From the NCBI RefSeq assembly GCF_019703515.2, contig NC_059346.1, positions 51,352,001 to 51,416,000 of the forward strand: 64,000 bases of DNA, in the 5' to 3' direction. Below the pieces are notes generated by a model. It had not been told where the DNA came from and searched no databases. It worked only from the letters and a program-made list of their open reading frames with translations. The position numbers were made by a program, and so were the translations under genes. The stretch comes from Myxocyprinus asiaticus (taxonomy: Eukaryota > Chordata > Actinopteri > Cypriniformes > Catostomidae). Below are positions 50,001 through 57,927 of this stretch, one piece after another (positions within the stretch are counted from its first letter, which is position 1; each line of letters starts with the position of its first letter).

Positions 50001-53000
50001 AGGATTGAAAAATTGATCTGTTTCTTACCCAAAGTGATTGCAACGCTTCAAAAGACATTCATTTAACCAATGGAATCATATTGATTACTTTTATGAAGCC
50101 TTTATGTGCTTTTTGGAGCTTCAAAGTTCTGACAACCATTCACTTGCATTGTATGGACCTACAGAGCTGAAATATTCTTCTAAAAATCTTCGTTTCTGTT
50201 CAACAGAAGATAGAAAGTCATAAACATTTGGGATGGTATGGGGTGAGTAAATTAGAGAATTTCCATTTTTGGGTGAACTATCCCTTTAAATAAGGTGTCA
50301 TTTAGACAATGCAGCTACAACAAAGGAGTTTGTTCAAATGTATTTTATTTGACTGTTAATATTTGGCAAAGAAATTGTGGATGGCAACAGTTGCTAAGAG
50401 AACTGGTCAGAAACCCTTTTAAGGCTGGGCTTAGCGAAGGGTCAATTAAAAATGTTAATGTTGTCCCTTGTGTTCCCCCAGTTCCGTTCTCTCAGACTCC
50501 AACGGCGAGAAAAACTTCAGGTAACAATTCTTTTATCTGCTGTTCAGTATGTCTGTCAGAATGGATTGCTAGTTTTAAACCAACTTCAAGTTTAAAACCA
50601 ATCCCAAAGCTCATTCCAACCAAACAAATAATGATCAGCTGATGTACTTGAATAATTCATAGGTTTTATATGGGGAAGCCTCCGCAGCAACTCTGTTAGT
50701 TTGGATCTTTGTGCCGGCCTCTGGGCATATTTAAAATTCTGTGTGAAGAAAAGTCATAGAGCAAAATAAAGCAAAAACTGAAGCAGACATTACTTCAGAA
50801 AACAGGGCCTGATCCAGCGCCAAATGTTTTTCCAAGATGAATGTATAATTAGTGCAATGTGAATATTTTAACAAATGTTTTGAAGTGCTGAGCAGGAGCC
50901 GCAATTATGGTGAACAATGTGGTAGCAGCCTGCTGTTTTATTGAGTAGATTTAACTCATAAAATTCATTCCCAGACAATTGTTCGTGTTCTCTTTATGTG
51001 TTTATTTATAGCATTTGATGACGCTTCCTCAGAATTGTGCTCCTCATTTGCTTTATATGACTCTTAGGACTCGTCACTTACTAAAATGCTCTAATTATAT
51101 GTTTCACGTAGTTCATACCAAAGCTTGTTTTATTTATAAGGTCATATGTCCTTGTCATGTGGCACACATTTTAAATTTCAGTGTTCCACCCATTGTTTAT
51201 GTAAAAAAGTGCTGTGCAATTTGTCCTTCATTGCTCTTACCCTAACGTGATCTCGTATGATATTTCACTTATGTTGAATGTATGTATTCTTTTATTGCAT
51301 TTCAGCATGGATTAATTGTCTCTTGTTGAAATGATAATAGTTCATTGGTTATCAGATATCAGTTAGTCATACTAATGTTGACGTCTTTCATTTTCTCTCT
51401 CCAGTGGATAATAGTGGTGTGATTATTGTGGTGATTATTGTAAGCATACTGCTGCTGGCCATCCTGGGCAGCGTCTTCTACTTCCTGTATAAAAAGGGCA
51501 AGTTACCTTGTGGACGCTCAGGCAAGCAAGAAATGTATGTAATACTGTATTCCTTTTCATCTATTTTAATATCACTGTGTCATAGGGTTGGGAATCGAGA
51601 ACCAACCCTATGTTCCATGTTTAAAAAAAAATACTGGAACCGAATGACTTTTATGTCTTTCTGTTCCGTTAATGTTTCATGAGCACACATCTTTCAGCTG
51701 ATGTGCACAGAACATGTTATTAAAATACTCTTGACAGTGTTTCATGTAGCACTATTCAGCGGCAGCGCTGCCCCTTTACTAAGTCTACAGCACAAAATAC
51801 ACAGCGTGACCAGTGTATATTCATTCCCAAACAAATGATTCTTAAAAGTCTTCTTTTTTTTTTATCTACAACACAAAACACATGGAGCAACTGGTGTAGT
51901 CTGATTCTCGAACAAGTGATTCTTATGAGCTGATTCTTTTGAAACTACAGTGTGAATCGCAGAGTGTGACCAGTGTAAACCGATTTCTGAAAATCTTTGT
52001 TATGAGCTGGTTCTTTTATTTTTTTCTCCCAATTTGGAATGTCCAATTCCCAATGTATTGTCCCAACTAAGTCCTCGTGATGGTGTAGTGACTCACCTCA
52101 GTCTGGGTGGCAGTGGACGGATCCCAGCTGCCTCCACGTCTGAGACCATCTACTCGCACATCTTATCACATGGCTTACCGGGCGTGCCACCGCAGAGGCA
52201 CAGCGCGTGTGGAGGCTTCACGCCACCCACTGCGGCAACCACGCCCAACTCACCACGTGCCCCACCGAGAGCAAGCCACCTTATGGCGATCATGAGGAGG
52301 TTACCCCGTGTGACTCTACCCTCCCTAGCAACCGGGCCAGTTTGGTTGCTTAGGAGACCCGGCTGGAGTCACTCAGCACGCCCTGGGATTTGAACCAGCG
52401 AACTCCAGGGGTGGTAGTCAGCGTCTTTACCACTGAGCTACCCGGGTCCCCATGAGCTTGTTCTTTTAAATCTTCAGGGCGAAACATGGAGCATGATCAG
52501 TGTAGTCTGATTTCCGAACGAGCGACTCTCAAGAGCTGGTTCTTTTGAGTCTACAGCACGAAACACATAGTATGACCATTGTAGTCCGATTCCCAAACGT
52601 ACGACTGTTATGAGATGGTTCTTTTGTTTTTACGTAGCAAGTGTACTTCTCAGATTAAATCAGGCAGTGCAGTTACAGTACTGACTGGTTCAACAATGTG
52701 TAATTACAGATAGGCCTACAGATTATGAGTTTTGTTGTAATCAGTGGAATTTTATAAAAATCAATGAATTCATGAAATACGTTATGACATATTCTGCTTG
52801 TTTAGAATTTGTATTTAACATATAGTTAGGACAAATTACTGGATTTAATTTACAGTATGCCTTTAAAAAGTATTTGAAAAGTCAATAGAAATCCTGTATA
52901 AAGAATTGTATGAAGTGTATTTCCTATTTCCAAATATTTTTTTCATCAAACGTGAGAATTGTTAATGGAGCCGTTAAGGAATCTGAATATTTCAGAGGAT

Positions 53001-54102
53001 ATTGGAACCAGGATTGTTAAATTCTTTATGATTTATATCCCTACTGTGTCAGTTCAGTAAATGAATATGGCTTTGAAAGATACCCTTACAAAAAGTACCA
53101 TGTTTTTGTTACATTTACCAAGGTAATAACATTTTTTGGACATGTACTTTGAAGTACCTTTGGAGGACCATGTAAATGGTACATGAATGTGGTAATCATT
53201 CAGTACCATGGGATGTCAAAGCAACCTGGTATTACCATCAAAAACTATAATTTTACCATGGTAGTGGCACAGTCCTTTTTGTAAAGGTAATTTGATAGCA
53301 TAGTCTTTATTACAGTGCTTGCAAGGGAGCTCTGCATTGATGTTCCTCTAACATTGCAAGTAGGGGTTTGTTCTTACCTCTACTCTGACACGGCAAAGCG
53401 GCTATAATGCAGAATTTTATTGACAGAACCAAAGCCTAAACTTAAATCTAAAACTTTAACTCTATTCTTTTGCTGCCATGCAAGCACTGATATTTTCCTT
53501 AAAACATCATTGAATAATTTGTGGTACCAAATGGTGCGGTCTGGTGTATCAGTATGTTAATCTCTATAGCATTAATGCCTACAGCACCAAGGAGAAGACG
53601 AACAAGGATGACATTGTGGTAGAGATGAAGGCAAAAAAGATGGAGGAGTCTGTGCTACTAAAGGGAGTCAACGGTGACAATAAACCACCCACTGACCAGG
53701 TAACTATGAATGCTGAGATTTCAAGAACTAAATCATTAGTCAAAGATTAATGATCATAATGGGTAAAGAATTTTTAAAACTGAAGTTATTAATTTCTGTG
53801 CCCCACCCTCCCCATTTTCCATTGGTTGACAAACAGATAGTCCCGCCCCAAACTCACACCATTCGTTAAACCAGTGTTGCTGACTGGATAGGTTGCACAA
53901 ACAAACAGAGGAATGTTTTGATAGCACCACAGTATTACACTTTTGTTGAAATCAACCTTAAATTGAGAATACTTAAAAAAAAAAGTTGACTGCATACTAA
54001 ACTGAAATACAAAGGTGATTTCTTTTGTCTTTATTTCACCTGAACTAACAGTCTTATTTACAACTCTTTCCTGGGGTAAAGAACTCTACTCTTAGCTCAT
54101 AA
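32505..54102 (+). CDS. mcam: mcam (MCAM/CD146) gene, 16-exon coding model
   Basis: Span of a split gene for melanoma cell adhesion molecule, a single-pass immunoglobulin-superfamily adhesion receptor of vascular and neural cell surfaces. Coding exons: 32505-32586 (tentative), 35477-35601, 35718-35943, 37096-37166, 37268-37355, 40662-40841, 41397-41524, 42493-42640, 45993-46108, 46263-46404, 46551-46681, 46789-46930, 50482-50520, 51405-51534, 53585-53699, 54052-54099 plus stop (tentative). All introns are GT-AG and all phases join without a frameshift, giving 637 codons, close to human MCAM (about 646). Order: signal peptide, two V-like and three C2-like Ig domains, short stalk, helix at residues 545-568, 69-residue tail. 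Teleosts can have mcama and mcamb; I cannot tell which this is. Middle exons are very secure; first and last are weak. Confidence 0.93.
33419..33612. mobile_element. 194-bp mariner-type MITE
   Basis: Perfect inverted ends CAGGTGCATCTCAATAAATT and its inverse, flanked by TA on both sides as expected for Tc1/mariner integration. It lies in mcam intron 1 and directly abuts the mariner copy 2 at 33614. Confidence 0.85.
33614..34150. repeat. mariner-type terminal repeat, copy 2
   Basis: Same family as 3020-3527: ACACCGATCAGCCACAACAT, GTAGACTTTGTCAGTTCAAA, CCAGGAGATCAGCAGTTACA. Continues slightly further than copy 1 with TGCCAGACAGGCTGGTTTGA, the inverse of a segment inside the element, so its right end folds back. 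Confidence 0.75.
34230..34450. repeat. AGTAAAAGTTACTTTTACTT repeat
   Basis: AAGTA-rich motifs on both strands ending TTTTACACCCCTG; matches the style of a dispersed fish hAT element. Boundaries uncertain. Confidence 0.35.
35477..35601 (+). CDS. mcam: mcam exon 2, Ig domain 1 first half
   Basis: Acceptor TTTTGCAG, donor GTGAGT. It encodes AWALVDLKMEDTVEV, then AEIPCLYTF with the first disulfide Cys of Ig domain 1, and VQWFV with the core Trp. It matches the human MCAM region ELVEVEVGSTALLKC...DWF in register. Model residues 28-69, ending in phase 0. The upstream ATG at 35458 reads straight through the acceptor and is not a credible start. Confidence 0.9.
35718..35943 (+). CDS. mcam: mcam exon 3, Ig domain 1 second half
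   Basis: Acceptor TTCCTCAG, donor GTAAGG, 226 nt, phase 0 in and 1 out. It contains the domain-closing LSDEREFFCQV, equivalent to the human TPQDERIFLCQ, and a potential N-glycosylation site NTS. Model residues 70-144. It completes the membrane-distal V-like Ig domain used in adhesion. Confidence 0.93.
35944..37095 (+). other. mcam intron 3
   Basis: No exon or complete element recognised. A short segment with TGTGATTAATCACGATAAAA near 36730 resembles ends of the family at 45465-45540. Confidence 0.5.
37096..37166 (+). CDS. mcam: mcam exon 4, start of Ig domain 2
   Basis: Acceptor CATTTTCAG. The product begins APPEPPVIEGVLSGV, corresponding to human KAPEEPNIQVNPLGI at the domain 1-2 boundary. 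Phase 1 in, 0 out. The donor AAG|GTGCAT is a weak match to consensus, but the next exon resumes in frame and in register with the human protein. Confidence 0.85.
37268..37355 (+). CDS. mcam: mcam exon 5, Ig domain 2 middle
   Basis: Acceptor GGGTTAG, donor GTGAGT. It encodes IASCETRDGFPKPNITWYRD, carrying the first Cys and core Trp of Ig domain 2, a PKP turn and an N-glycosylation site NIT. It aligns with human VATCVGRNGYPIPQVIWYKN. Phase 0 in, 1 out. Confidence 0.92.
37409..38375. mobile_element. palindromic family element in mcam intron 5
   Basis: Left part with TTTCTTCTGCAGAACACAAA, right part with AGGAGGGTGAGTAAATTATG and TTTTGGGCAAACTATTCCTT. Its centre carries about 350 extra bases with no match to other copies. 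Confidence 0.6.
38834..38998. mobile_element. small MITE with GTAGCTGGTTTTA ends
   Basis: Perfect 13-base inverted ends (GTAGCTGGTTTTA / TAAAACCAGCTAC) around repeated CTAGCTGGTC units. Confidence 0.7.
39672..40457. mobile_element. teleost retroposon-like repeat, middle layer
   Basis: Begins TGTTACATTTATATAGCACT and ends CTCATTCGAAGGACG. Flanked on both sides by the 7-base duplication GTATGAA (39665-39671 and 40458-40464). Its body (CTCAACCACCACCAGTGTGC, GGCCAGGACACCAGGGTTAC) is a known type of fish dispersed repeat. Confidence 0.7.
39936..40378 (-). mobile_element. tRNA-derived SINE, inner layer
   Basis: Full-length minus-strand copy: A-rich tail at left (as poly-T), tRNA head at right with GGGTAGCTCAGCGAGTAAAG and a C-run at the end. 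Confidence 0.85.
40662..40841 (+). CDS. mcam: mcam exon 6, Ig domain 2 end
   Basis: Acceptor TATTATCTCAG, donor GTGAGT, 180 nt, phase 1 to 1. It carries ESSGLYTVQSDL and VIKEDKDAHFSCEV, nearly the same as human ESSGLYTLQSIL and LVKEDKDAQFYCEL, including the second Cys of domain 2. This is the clearest single match identifying the gene as MCAM rather than ALCAM or BCAM. Confidence 0.96.
40842..41396 (+). other. mcam intron 6
   Basis: No exon or complete repeat recognised; a GTGAAGTCTCATTGGTCCA segment recurs loosely in intron 3. Confidence 0.45.
41397..41524 (+). CDS. mcam: mcam exon 7, Ig domain 3 first half
   Basis: Acceptor TTGCGTAG, donor GTGAGA. It encodes YPTTSVALW... then LVKEGDTVEIRCQGDGNPPA, matching human LKEGDRVEIRCLADGNPPP. 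The core Trp position is Phe (ITFNRE); human MCAM also lacks Trp here, so this is a family trait and not damage. A long poly-T run starts 12 bases after the donor. Confidence 0.95.
42036..42402 (+). mobile_element. tRNA-derived SINE with internal deletion
   Basis: Head (GGGTAGCTCAGCAAGTAAAG, B box AGTTCGAATCCAGG) is followed after TCAG directly by GTGAGTTGTGCGTGG, skipping about 120 bases present in other copies, then a normal tail with A-rich end. A G-run precedes it. In mcam intron 7. Confidence 0.85.
42493..42640 (+). CDS. mcam: mcam exon 8, Ig domain 3 second half
   Basis: Acceptor GTTTGTAAAAG has a weak pyrimidine tract but correct phase (0 in, 1 out); donor GTGAGT. It encodes DQGLLFLKEVSRADSGVYEC and the following HSLDMD, parallel to human NGVLVLEPARKEHSGRYECQGLDLD, with the closing Cys of domain 3. 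Confidence 0.93.
43100..43740. repeat. GGATAATGTACA-type repeat, copy 2
   Basis: GACTGTACATTA and ACAAAATAAATGGACATGCA segments match the element at 17755-18300; shared blocks are rearranged. In mcam intron 8. Confidence 0.45.
43768..44242. mobile_element. CACCTCGTAAATTATG-family repeat, copy 1, with insertion
   Basis: Nearly collinear with 63478-63905 (GTCAGGATTCGTA, CACTACAGCCAATGACGTC, AAGTTTAGATAAGGGGGTTG, TGCGAACAAAATCGTGC). At 44131-44212 it has about 82 extra bases that are an L1 tail. Confidence 0.75.
44131..44212 (-). mobile_element. truncated L1 3' tail insertion
   Basis: TTGTTATTAAC-ATTTTTATTGATTCCATT is the inverse complement of the 3' end of the L1 at 12835-12865. It is flanked by CGACTTTT and TGACTTTT, a probable 8-base target-site duplication. 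Confidence 0.65.
44381..44526. mobile_element. CACTGTAAAAT-ended MITE
   Basis: CACTGTAAAAT at the left and ATTTTACAGTG at the right; interior inverted pair TTTGGCTCAAGTAAAGT / ACTTTACTTGAGCCAAA. CACTA/EnSpm-like ends. In mcam intron 8. Confidence 0.7.
44533..45000. mobile_element. TAGGGATGGGCGATA-type element
   Basis: Left TAGGGATGGGCGATAC, right GATCGATCCGCCAATCCCTA, imperfect inverted ends. Contains a TA tract (44777-44800) and CATGCATACTA repeats. Confidence 0.5.
45993..46108 (+). CDS. mcam: mcam exon 9, Ig domain 4 first half
   Basis: Acceptor TTTGTGCAG, donor GTAACA. It encodes YLDPAVVVPKDSEVMLKGES then LTATCNAL with the first Cys of domain 4 and TVWFK with the core Trp. Human counterpart: YVSDVRVSPAAPERQEGSSLTLTCEAES...FQWLR. 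Phase 1 in, 0 out. Confidence 0.92.
46263..46404 (+). CDS. mcam: mcam exon 10, Ig domain 4 second half
   Basis: Acceptor CATGTGCAG, donor GTAAAC. It encodes DGFEVGRGHVLLLQDATFDT, AGQYDCEV with the closing Cys, and PPLPGLQTSG, matching human GPVLQLHDL...GGGYRCVASVPSIPGLNRT. Phase 0 in, 1 out. The introns on both sides are short (about 150 bp). Confidence 0.93.
46551..46681 (+). CDS. mcam: mcam exon 11, Ig domain 5 first half
   Basis: Acceptor CTCCCCCCAG, donor GTAATA. It encodes GAPQMNDAEREIELTERVGG then VNLTCEVRGHPKPAITWSI, corresponding to human GPPWMAFKERKVWVKENMVLNLSCEASGHPRPTISWNV. It contains the first Cys, the core Trp and glycosylation sequon NLT. Confidence 0.95.
46789..46930 (+). 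CDS. mcam: mcam exon 12, Ig domain 5 second half
   Basis: Acceptor GCATTCTCAG, donor GTAAGA. It encodes SVVMLKVSADTVAICNSSND and FGIETKTYNIRS, parallel to human LSTLNVLVTPELLETGVECTASNDLGKNTSI. Closing Cys and a sequon NSS are present. Phase 0 in, 1 out. Confidence 0.93.
47037..47062. repeat. TA microsatellite
   Basis: About 13 TA units immediately 5' of the SINE at 47097. Confidence 0.85.
47097..47540 (+). mobile_element. tRNA-derived SINE, full length
   Basis: The best-preserved + strand copy: GGGGGCCTGGGTAGCTCAGC head, B box GAGTTTGAATCC, complete body and A-rich tail, flanked by TATCATC on both sides (7-base duplication). A few bases of the head around the A box are missing. In mcam intron 12. 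Confidence 0.88.
47598..47800. mobile_element. palindromic family left half
   Basis: GGGATAGTTCACAGCAAAAT through CATACAATGAAAACTTGTAG to GTTGTGCAGTCGTGACAACT. No right half follows. Confidence 0.55.
49556..50291. mobile_element. two abutting palindromic family copies
   Basis: 49556-49697 is a right-end piece (TTAGAGGGTGAGTAAATG). 49698-50291 is a complete copy from CTCTCATCATTTACTCACCC to TTTTTGGGTGAACTATCCCT, with long arms GATTTATAGTAAAAAAGGAT inverted around the centre. Confidence 0.7.
50482..50520 (+). CDS. mcam: mcam exon 13, extracellular stalk
   Basis: A 39-nt exon between acceptor TTCCCCCAG and donor GTAACA, phase 1 to 1, encoding roughly IPFSQTPTARKTS. It gives only about 17 stalk residues between Ig domain 5 and the membrane, much shorter than the Ser/Thr-rich human stalk. 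The small size makes this the least certain internal exon, but phase and both splice sites agree. Confidence 0.7.
50521..51404 (+). other. mcam intron 13
   Basis: No complete repeat or extra exon recognised. Confidence 0.4.
51405..51534 (+). CDS. mcam: mcam exon 14, transmembrane helix
   Basis: Acceptor CTCTCTCCAG, donor GTATGT. It encodes VDNSG, a 24-residue hydrophobic helix ending AILGSVFYFLY, then KKGKLPCGRSGKQE, almost identical to the human juxtamembrane KKGKLPCRRSGKQE. The basic stretch after the helix fits an inside orientation and the known ERM-interacting region. Ends in phase 2, which the next exon accepts. Confidence 0.97.
51840..52630 (+). repeat. tandem 75-90 bp units, copy 2, split by a SINE
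   Basis: Units of GACCAGTGTAGTC-GATT-CGAACGAGTGATTCTTA-GAGCTGGTTCTTTTGA-TCTACAGCACGAAACACA type occur at 51840-52016 and 52454-52630. Same family as 18312-18665 but opposite orientation. In mcam intron 14. Confidence 0.7.
52018..52453 (-). mobile_element. tRNA-derived SINE, full length
   Basis: Minus-strand copy with tail at left and tRNA head at right (GGGTAGCTCAGTGGTAAAGA). ATGAGCTGGTTCTTTT and ATGAGCTTGTTCTTTT flank it; this could be a target duplication or simply two units of the host tandem repeat. Confidence 0.85.
53093..53290. mobile_element. CTTACAAAAAGTACCATG-type MITE
   Basis: CTTACAAAAAGTACC at the left and CCTTTTTGTAAAGG at the right, with repeated GGTAC/GTACC motifs between. 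A relative begins near 59187. Confidence 0.5.
53585..53699 (+). CDS. mcam: mcam exon 15, cytoplasmic tail
   Basis: Acceptor ATGCCTACAG, donor GTAACT, 115 nt, phase 2 in and 0 out. It encodes TKEKTNKDDIVVEMKAKKME then ESVLLKGVNGDNKPPTDQ. Human MCAM has SELVVEVKSDKLPEEMGLLQ and GSSGDKRAPGDQ at the same place, so alignment is clear. In human the next and last codons encode GEKYIDLRH. Confidence 0.93.
54052..54102 (+). CDS. mcam: mcam candidate terminal exon
   Basis: After an acceptor with a good pyrimidine tract (TTTGTCTTTATTTCAC, then CTAACAG at 54045-54051), the phase-0 reading encodes SYLQLFPGVKNSTLSS and TAA at 54100. Splice position, phase and short length suit a last exon, but the residues do not resemble the conserved GEKYIDLRH tail. 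It may be an alternative end, a lineage-specific tail, or a false exon. Confidence 0.3.
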   Translation, partial: SYLQLFPGVKNSTLSS

Positions 54103-55360
54103 AACGGAAGCTTACCAGCGATTAAAGACCCTATTCTGTGCCTCCCTGCTGGCCCAACAATCAAGTCTTAAGACTTGGAGGACTTCTTGTGGAGCAGTCA
54201 TCTCTTCTGGATAAAGTGGACTGTACTTCTGTTTCTTGTTTGTAAGCAGCAGCATTCACTTTTGAGTAAATGGGACTTATGTGAGCTGATCCAAAACGGA
54301 AGATCGCTCTCCTTTTTCTATTGATTCGCCAACTTGTTTTTTTTTTTCAAAGATATTTGACCACGTTCATGAAACACAAACAGAAGGAATTCCTGTGTAA
54401 ATTGTTCATAAAACCATTTTCATGTAAATTGTTTCACTGAATTGAATGCGACAACGTACACAAGAACGATTTTACAAACTATTTGCTTGTTTTATGAACG
54501 TTTTATGAGGCCCAATGTCACAGTGTCAGTTTTAGACATCAAAAATGTATATACTATAAATATATTTAGTTATTGATCCTACTTGTGACCTTTGTGCGCT
54601 TTTTTTTAAGCTCTGTTCAGCAAATATTTTAGTTTCTGTTCTTTCATAACAGCCAAGAAGCATACTTGGAGAAAAAAAAACAGAAAATGTTTTGTTTTTA
54701 TTAGTATCAGACAGTTGGATTATTAGAAAAATTACTGAAACATATGACAAAAAGCTGATTTTGTTTTATATGTAAAGAACAGTTTATCACATCTTGTAAT
54801 ATTCCAGAAAATCACAAAAGACCAAATAGTAAAACTTAGTTCAGTGTTAATTTAAATATAAATGCTGTAATTTAAGGGAAAACATTACCTAACAGACATT
54901 GAGAATAACACCGATATACCCATACAACATATCATATACCCATAGCCCTTCACAATAAGAAACCCTGTCCAACTTAGACCCAGTAAGCAGATAAACAAGT
55001 CAGGGATTCAACCAATAGCAAGCTGATACATGATCCAACCTCATCAAACTACTGCAGAGCTCATGTACTCTTTGTAAATAGTAGTAGGAAAGGAAATTGT
55101 AGTTTTTGTTTTGTGTTTTGACTGCTGAGGGGAATTGCGGCTCCCTCTATTTCTGCCTCAACTGCAGTGCCTGAGGAAATGTGTCTTCATTTTACGTCAA
55201 AGTTTGTTACACTGAAAGCTTGTGTTTTGTATTGTTTGTTTTCAGCATTTCTCTGTATTTGGTGAAGGGGAAAGTTTTGATTCCTTCAAAATGCTATGAA
55301 TATTTGTACATTTTTATAAAGAGAAGCATTATGTTTTTGCCCGAAAAGGTTTTGCCCCTT

Positions 55361-56030
55361 AAAGTGATAGTTCACCCGAAAATTCTCACCATTTACTCAT
55401 CCTCATGCCATTCCGGATATGTAGGACTTTCTTTCTTCAGCAGAACACAAATGAAGATTTTTAGAAGAATATCTCAGCTCATTTGGTCCATACAATGCAA
55501 GTGAATTTTGAAGCTCCAAAAATCACAGTTAGCATAAAAGTAATCCATACGACTCCAGTGGTTAAATCTTTATCTTCAGAAGTGAAATGATAGGTGTGAG
55601 TGAGAAACAGATCAATATTTAAGTCCATTTTTACTATAAATTCTCCTCCACTTTCACTTTCACATTCTTCTTGTGTTTTTGGAGATTTGCATTCTTCATG
55701 CATATCGGCTCCTACTGAGCAGGGAGGAGAGTTTATAGTGAAAAAGGACTTAAATATTGATCTGTTTCTCACCCTCACCTATCAAATTACTTCTGAAAAT
55801 ATGGATTAAACCACTGGAGTCGTATGGATTATTTTAATGCTGCCTTTATGTGCTTATTGGAGCTTCAAAGTTCTGGCCACCATTCACTTGTATTCTATGG
55901 ACCTACAGAGCAGAAATATTCTTCTAAAAATCTTTGTTTGTGTTCTGCAGAAGAAAGAAAGTTATACACATCTTGGATGACATGAGGGTGAGTAAATGAT
56001 GAGATTTTTGGGTGAACTGTTTCTTTAAAG
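55361..56030. mobile_element. palindromic family element, complete
   Basis: TTAAAGTGATAGTTCACCCG to GGGTGAACTGTTTCTTTAAA. Both flanks start or end in TTAA. The right part from 55664 is nearly identical to 59566 onward, so these two copies form a subfamily. Confidence 0.75.
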
Positions 56031-56704
56031 AAATCTTTTGTTTGATAGTGTTTTATTTTGGTAGTTTTTTTTTTTAATTATTATTATTATTTGGAAAAGT
56101 GCATTTTTGAGGCAGTTCCACTTGTCATTCAGGCATTACTTATTGTCTTATGTTTTAATGTACATAATTTATACAGTTTCACTGACATGATGTTGAATTT
56201 GTTAATACAGTACTACACATACTAGACTATTGTTTCCAGACCCTAAACTATACTTGGACAAACCACATTTCATTATGGCTGGACTCATGCATTATTTGAG
56301 CTGCACATCTTATGGTTTAATTACAAAAATCTGAAAAGTTGACTCATTTTGAGCATTGTTGTGTTCACCTTATTGTCCTCCATAAGTCATGGTTACTTAA
56401 AAAGCCTTTACATTAATGGATGTAACAGAGAAACACAGGCACCTTTTTTGTTTGCATGAGTTGCATTGTTAAAATGGCATTTTAGCAATCTTTGTGTTGT
56501 CTAAAGATTAGTGCGAGCCATTTGAGACTATTGTCAGAACACTGCTTATTACATTGACCTGTGGACCTTTCCTTGCCTGTCCATGTGAGAAAAATATGTT
56601 TTATAAGTGCAAACTATCATTATCATTGTAGAGTGTTCACAAACACAGTAACGCCATGTTTCATGTTGGTTGTAAATTAAGTACTTGTGGTTTGATGCTT
56701 GCAT

Positions 56705-56709
<5 letters not shown>

Positions 56710-56772
<63 letters not shown>
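56710..56772. repeat. long TA microsatellite
   Basis: About 31 TA units, the longest simple repeat in the window. Confidence 0.95.
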
Positions 56773-56775
<3 letters not shown>

Positions 56776-56860
56776 GTTTCTCATTTTTTGGCCCCAAAAA
56801 AATAAATAAACAACAATAAAAAATACAAATAAAGATATGTTACATTCAGTGTCTGTATCA

Positions 56861-57923
56861 CGCTTCTTGGAAAGATTCATTGTGATGGATATTTTTAGAT
56901 GCAAACCGTAGAAAATTAAATGGCACAAGCCTAGTCAGCCGACTCTTTGTCCAGTTGTTTTCTTTGGCGCACTAATTCAGTAGTGCAGAAAATTGTTTTA
57001 ACAGAGTCTGCTAAAGTGAGCTGTCCAGCACTTCCTACACTGCTGTTTCCATGGTATCTTGTATTGTGACCACTGCCTGCATATGGCATATTTGCACAAT
57101 CATTCAATCTCACAGAATACACTGTTCTTTACTGTTATAAAATGTTCTATAAGTGTGCTTAATTGCAGTGTTAAAATCTAGAATGTATTTATATGGTTCT
57201 CAATAGCCCCTCTTTGCTTATAAAGAAACTACAAGGCCTATTTTAAGATGTCTGTAGCTTATATTTTATACTGTTACACTAAGTTTGTTTTGACAGTCTA
57301 TAGGACACAATGTCAGTGAACATTGTCATTCACAGTGTGCAGAAGGATGCTTCACATAAAACAACATGATTGTGTTATAACAGTATGATACTGACATTCT
57401 GTCTCTGTTACTTATAACAGTAAATGACGTCAAAATTAGCATGAACAACATTCAACTTAATCAACGTGTCAGACATTTCTATTTCATGACTGGGTAGAAT
57501 TGAATGAAAAGGAGAGTAAGGTTGCCCTCTACTTGTCACTAAGTTCAGACACAGCTCGAGCAATGAAGCTGTCCTGGATCACAATTCCTTTTGAACGTTT
57601 TGTGTTGTTTATTTTCCTTAAAGGTTAAACGTTAATGTGTTCAGATAACCACGTATGATGTTCGTTGATTATAATGGCAGTGTTCTTTATCGCGCCGCTA
57701 GCATAGAGCAGTAGAGAATGAAATACTGTTTTATCGTTCCGCTGTCGTGAAACAACTCCTGCAGCATTTAATAACAACTTCTTATTCATGTCTCATAAAT
57801 GAAATTATAACAACATTTTATGTTTGTATTTGTATGAAACGTTTCCCCCTGCAATCATTCGCCTTGCCAGTACAGCATTTACGGTTGGAAACGACTGGAA
57901 ATATCTGTTTCCAGCTAATCACT
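56861..57923. other. no gene seen
   Basis: Intergenic AT-rich sequence; no recognisable exon or element ends. Confidence 0.4.
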
Positions 57924-57927
57924 TTAA

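Larger units (their letters stand above)
54103..56860 (+). other. possible mcam 3' UTR
   Basis: No reading frame of interest. AT-rich sequence includes one complete palindromic element (55361-56030) and a long TA tract (56710-56772). The first AATAAA motifs after the stop cluster at 56803-56840, which would make the 3' UTR about 2.7 kb if the 54052 exon is real. Transcript evidence would be needed to settle this. Confidence 0.3.
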
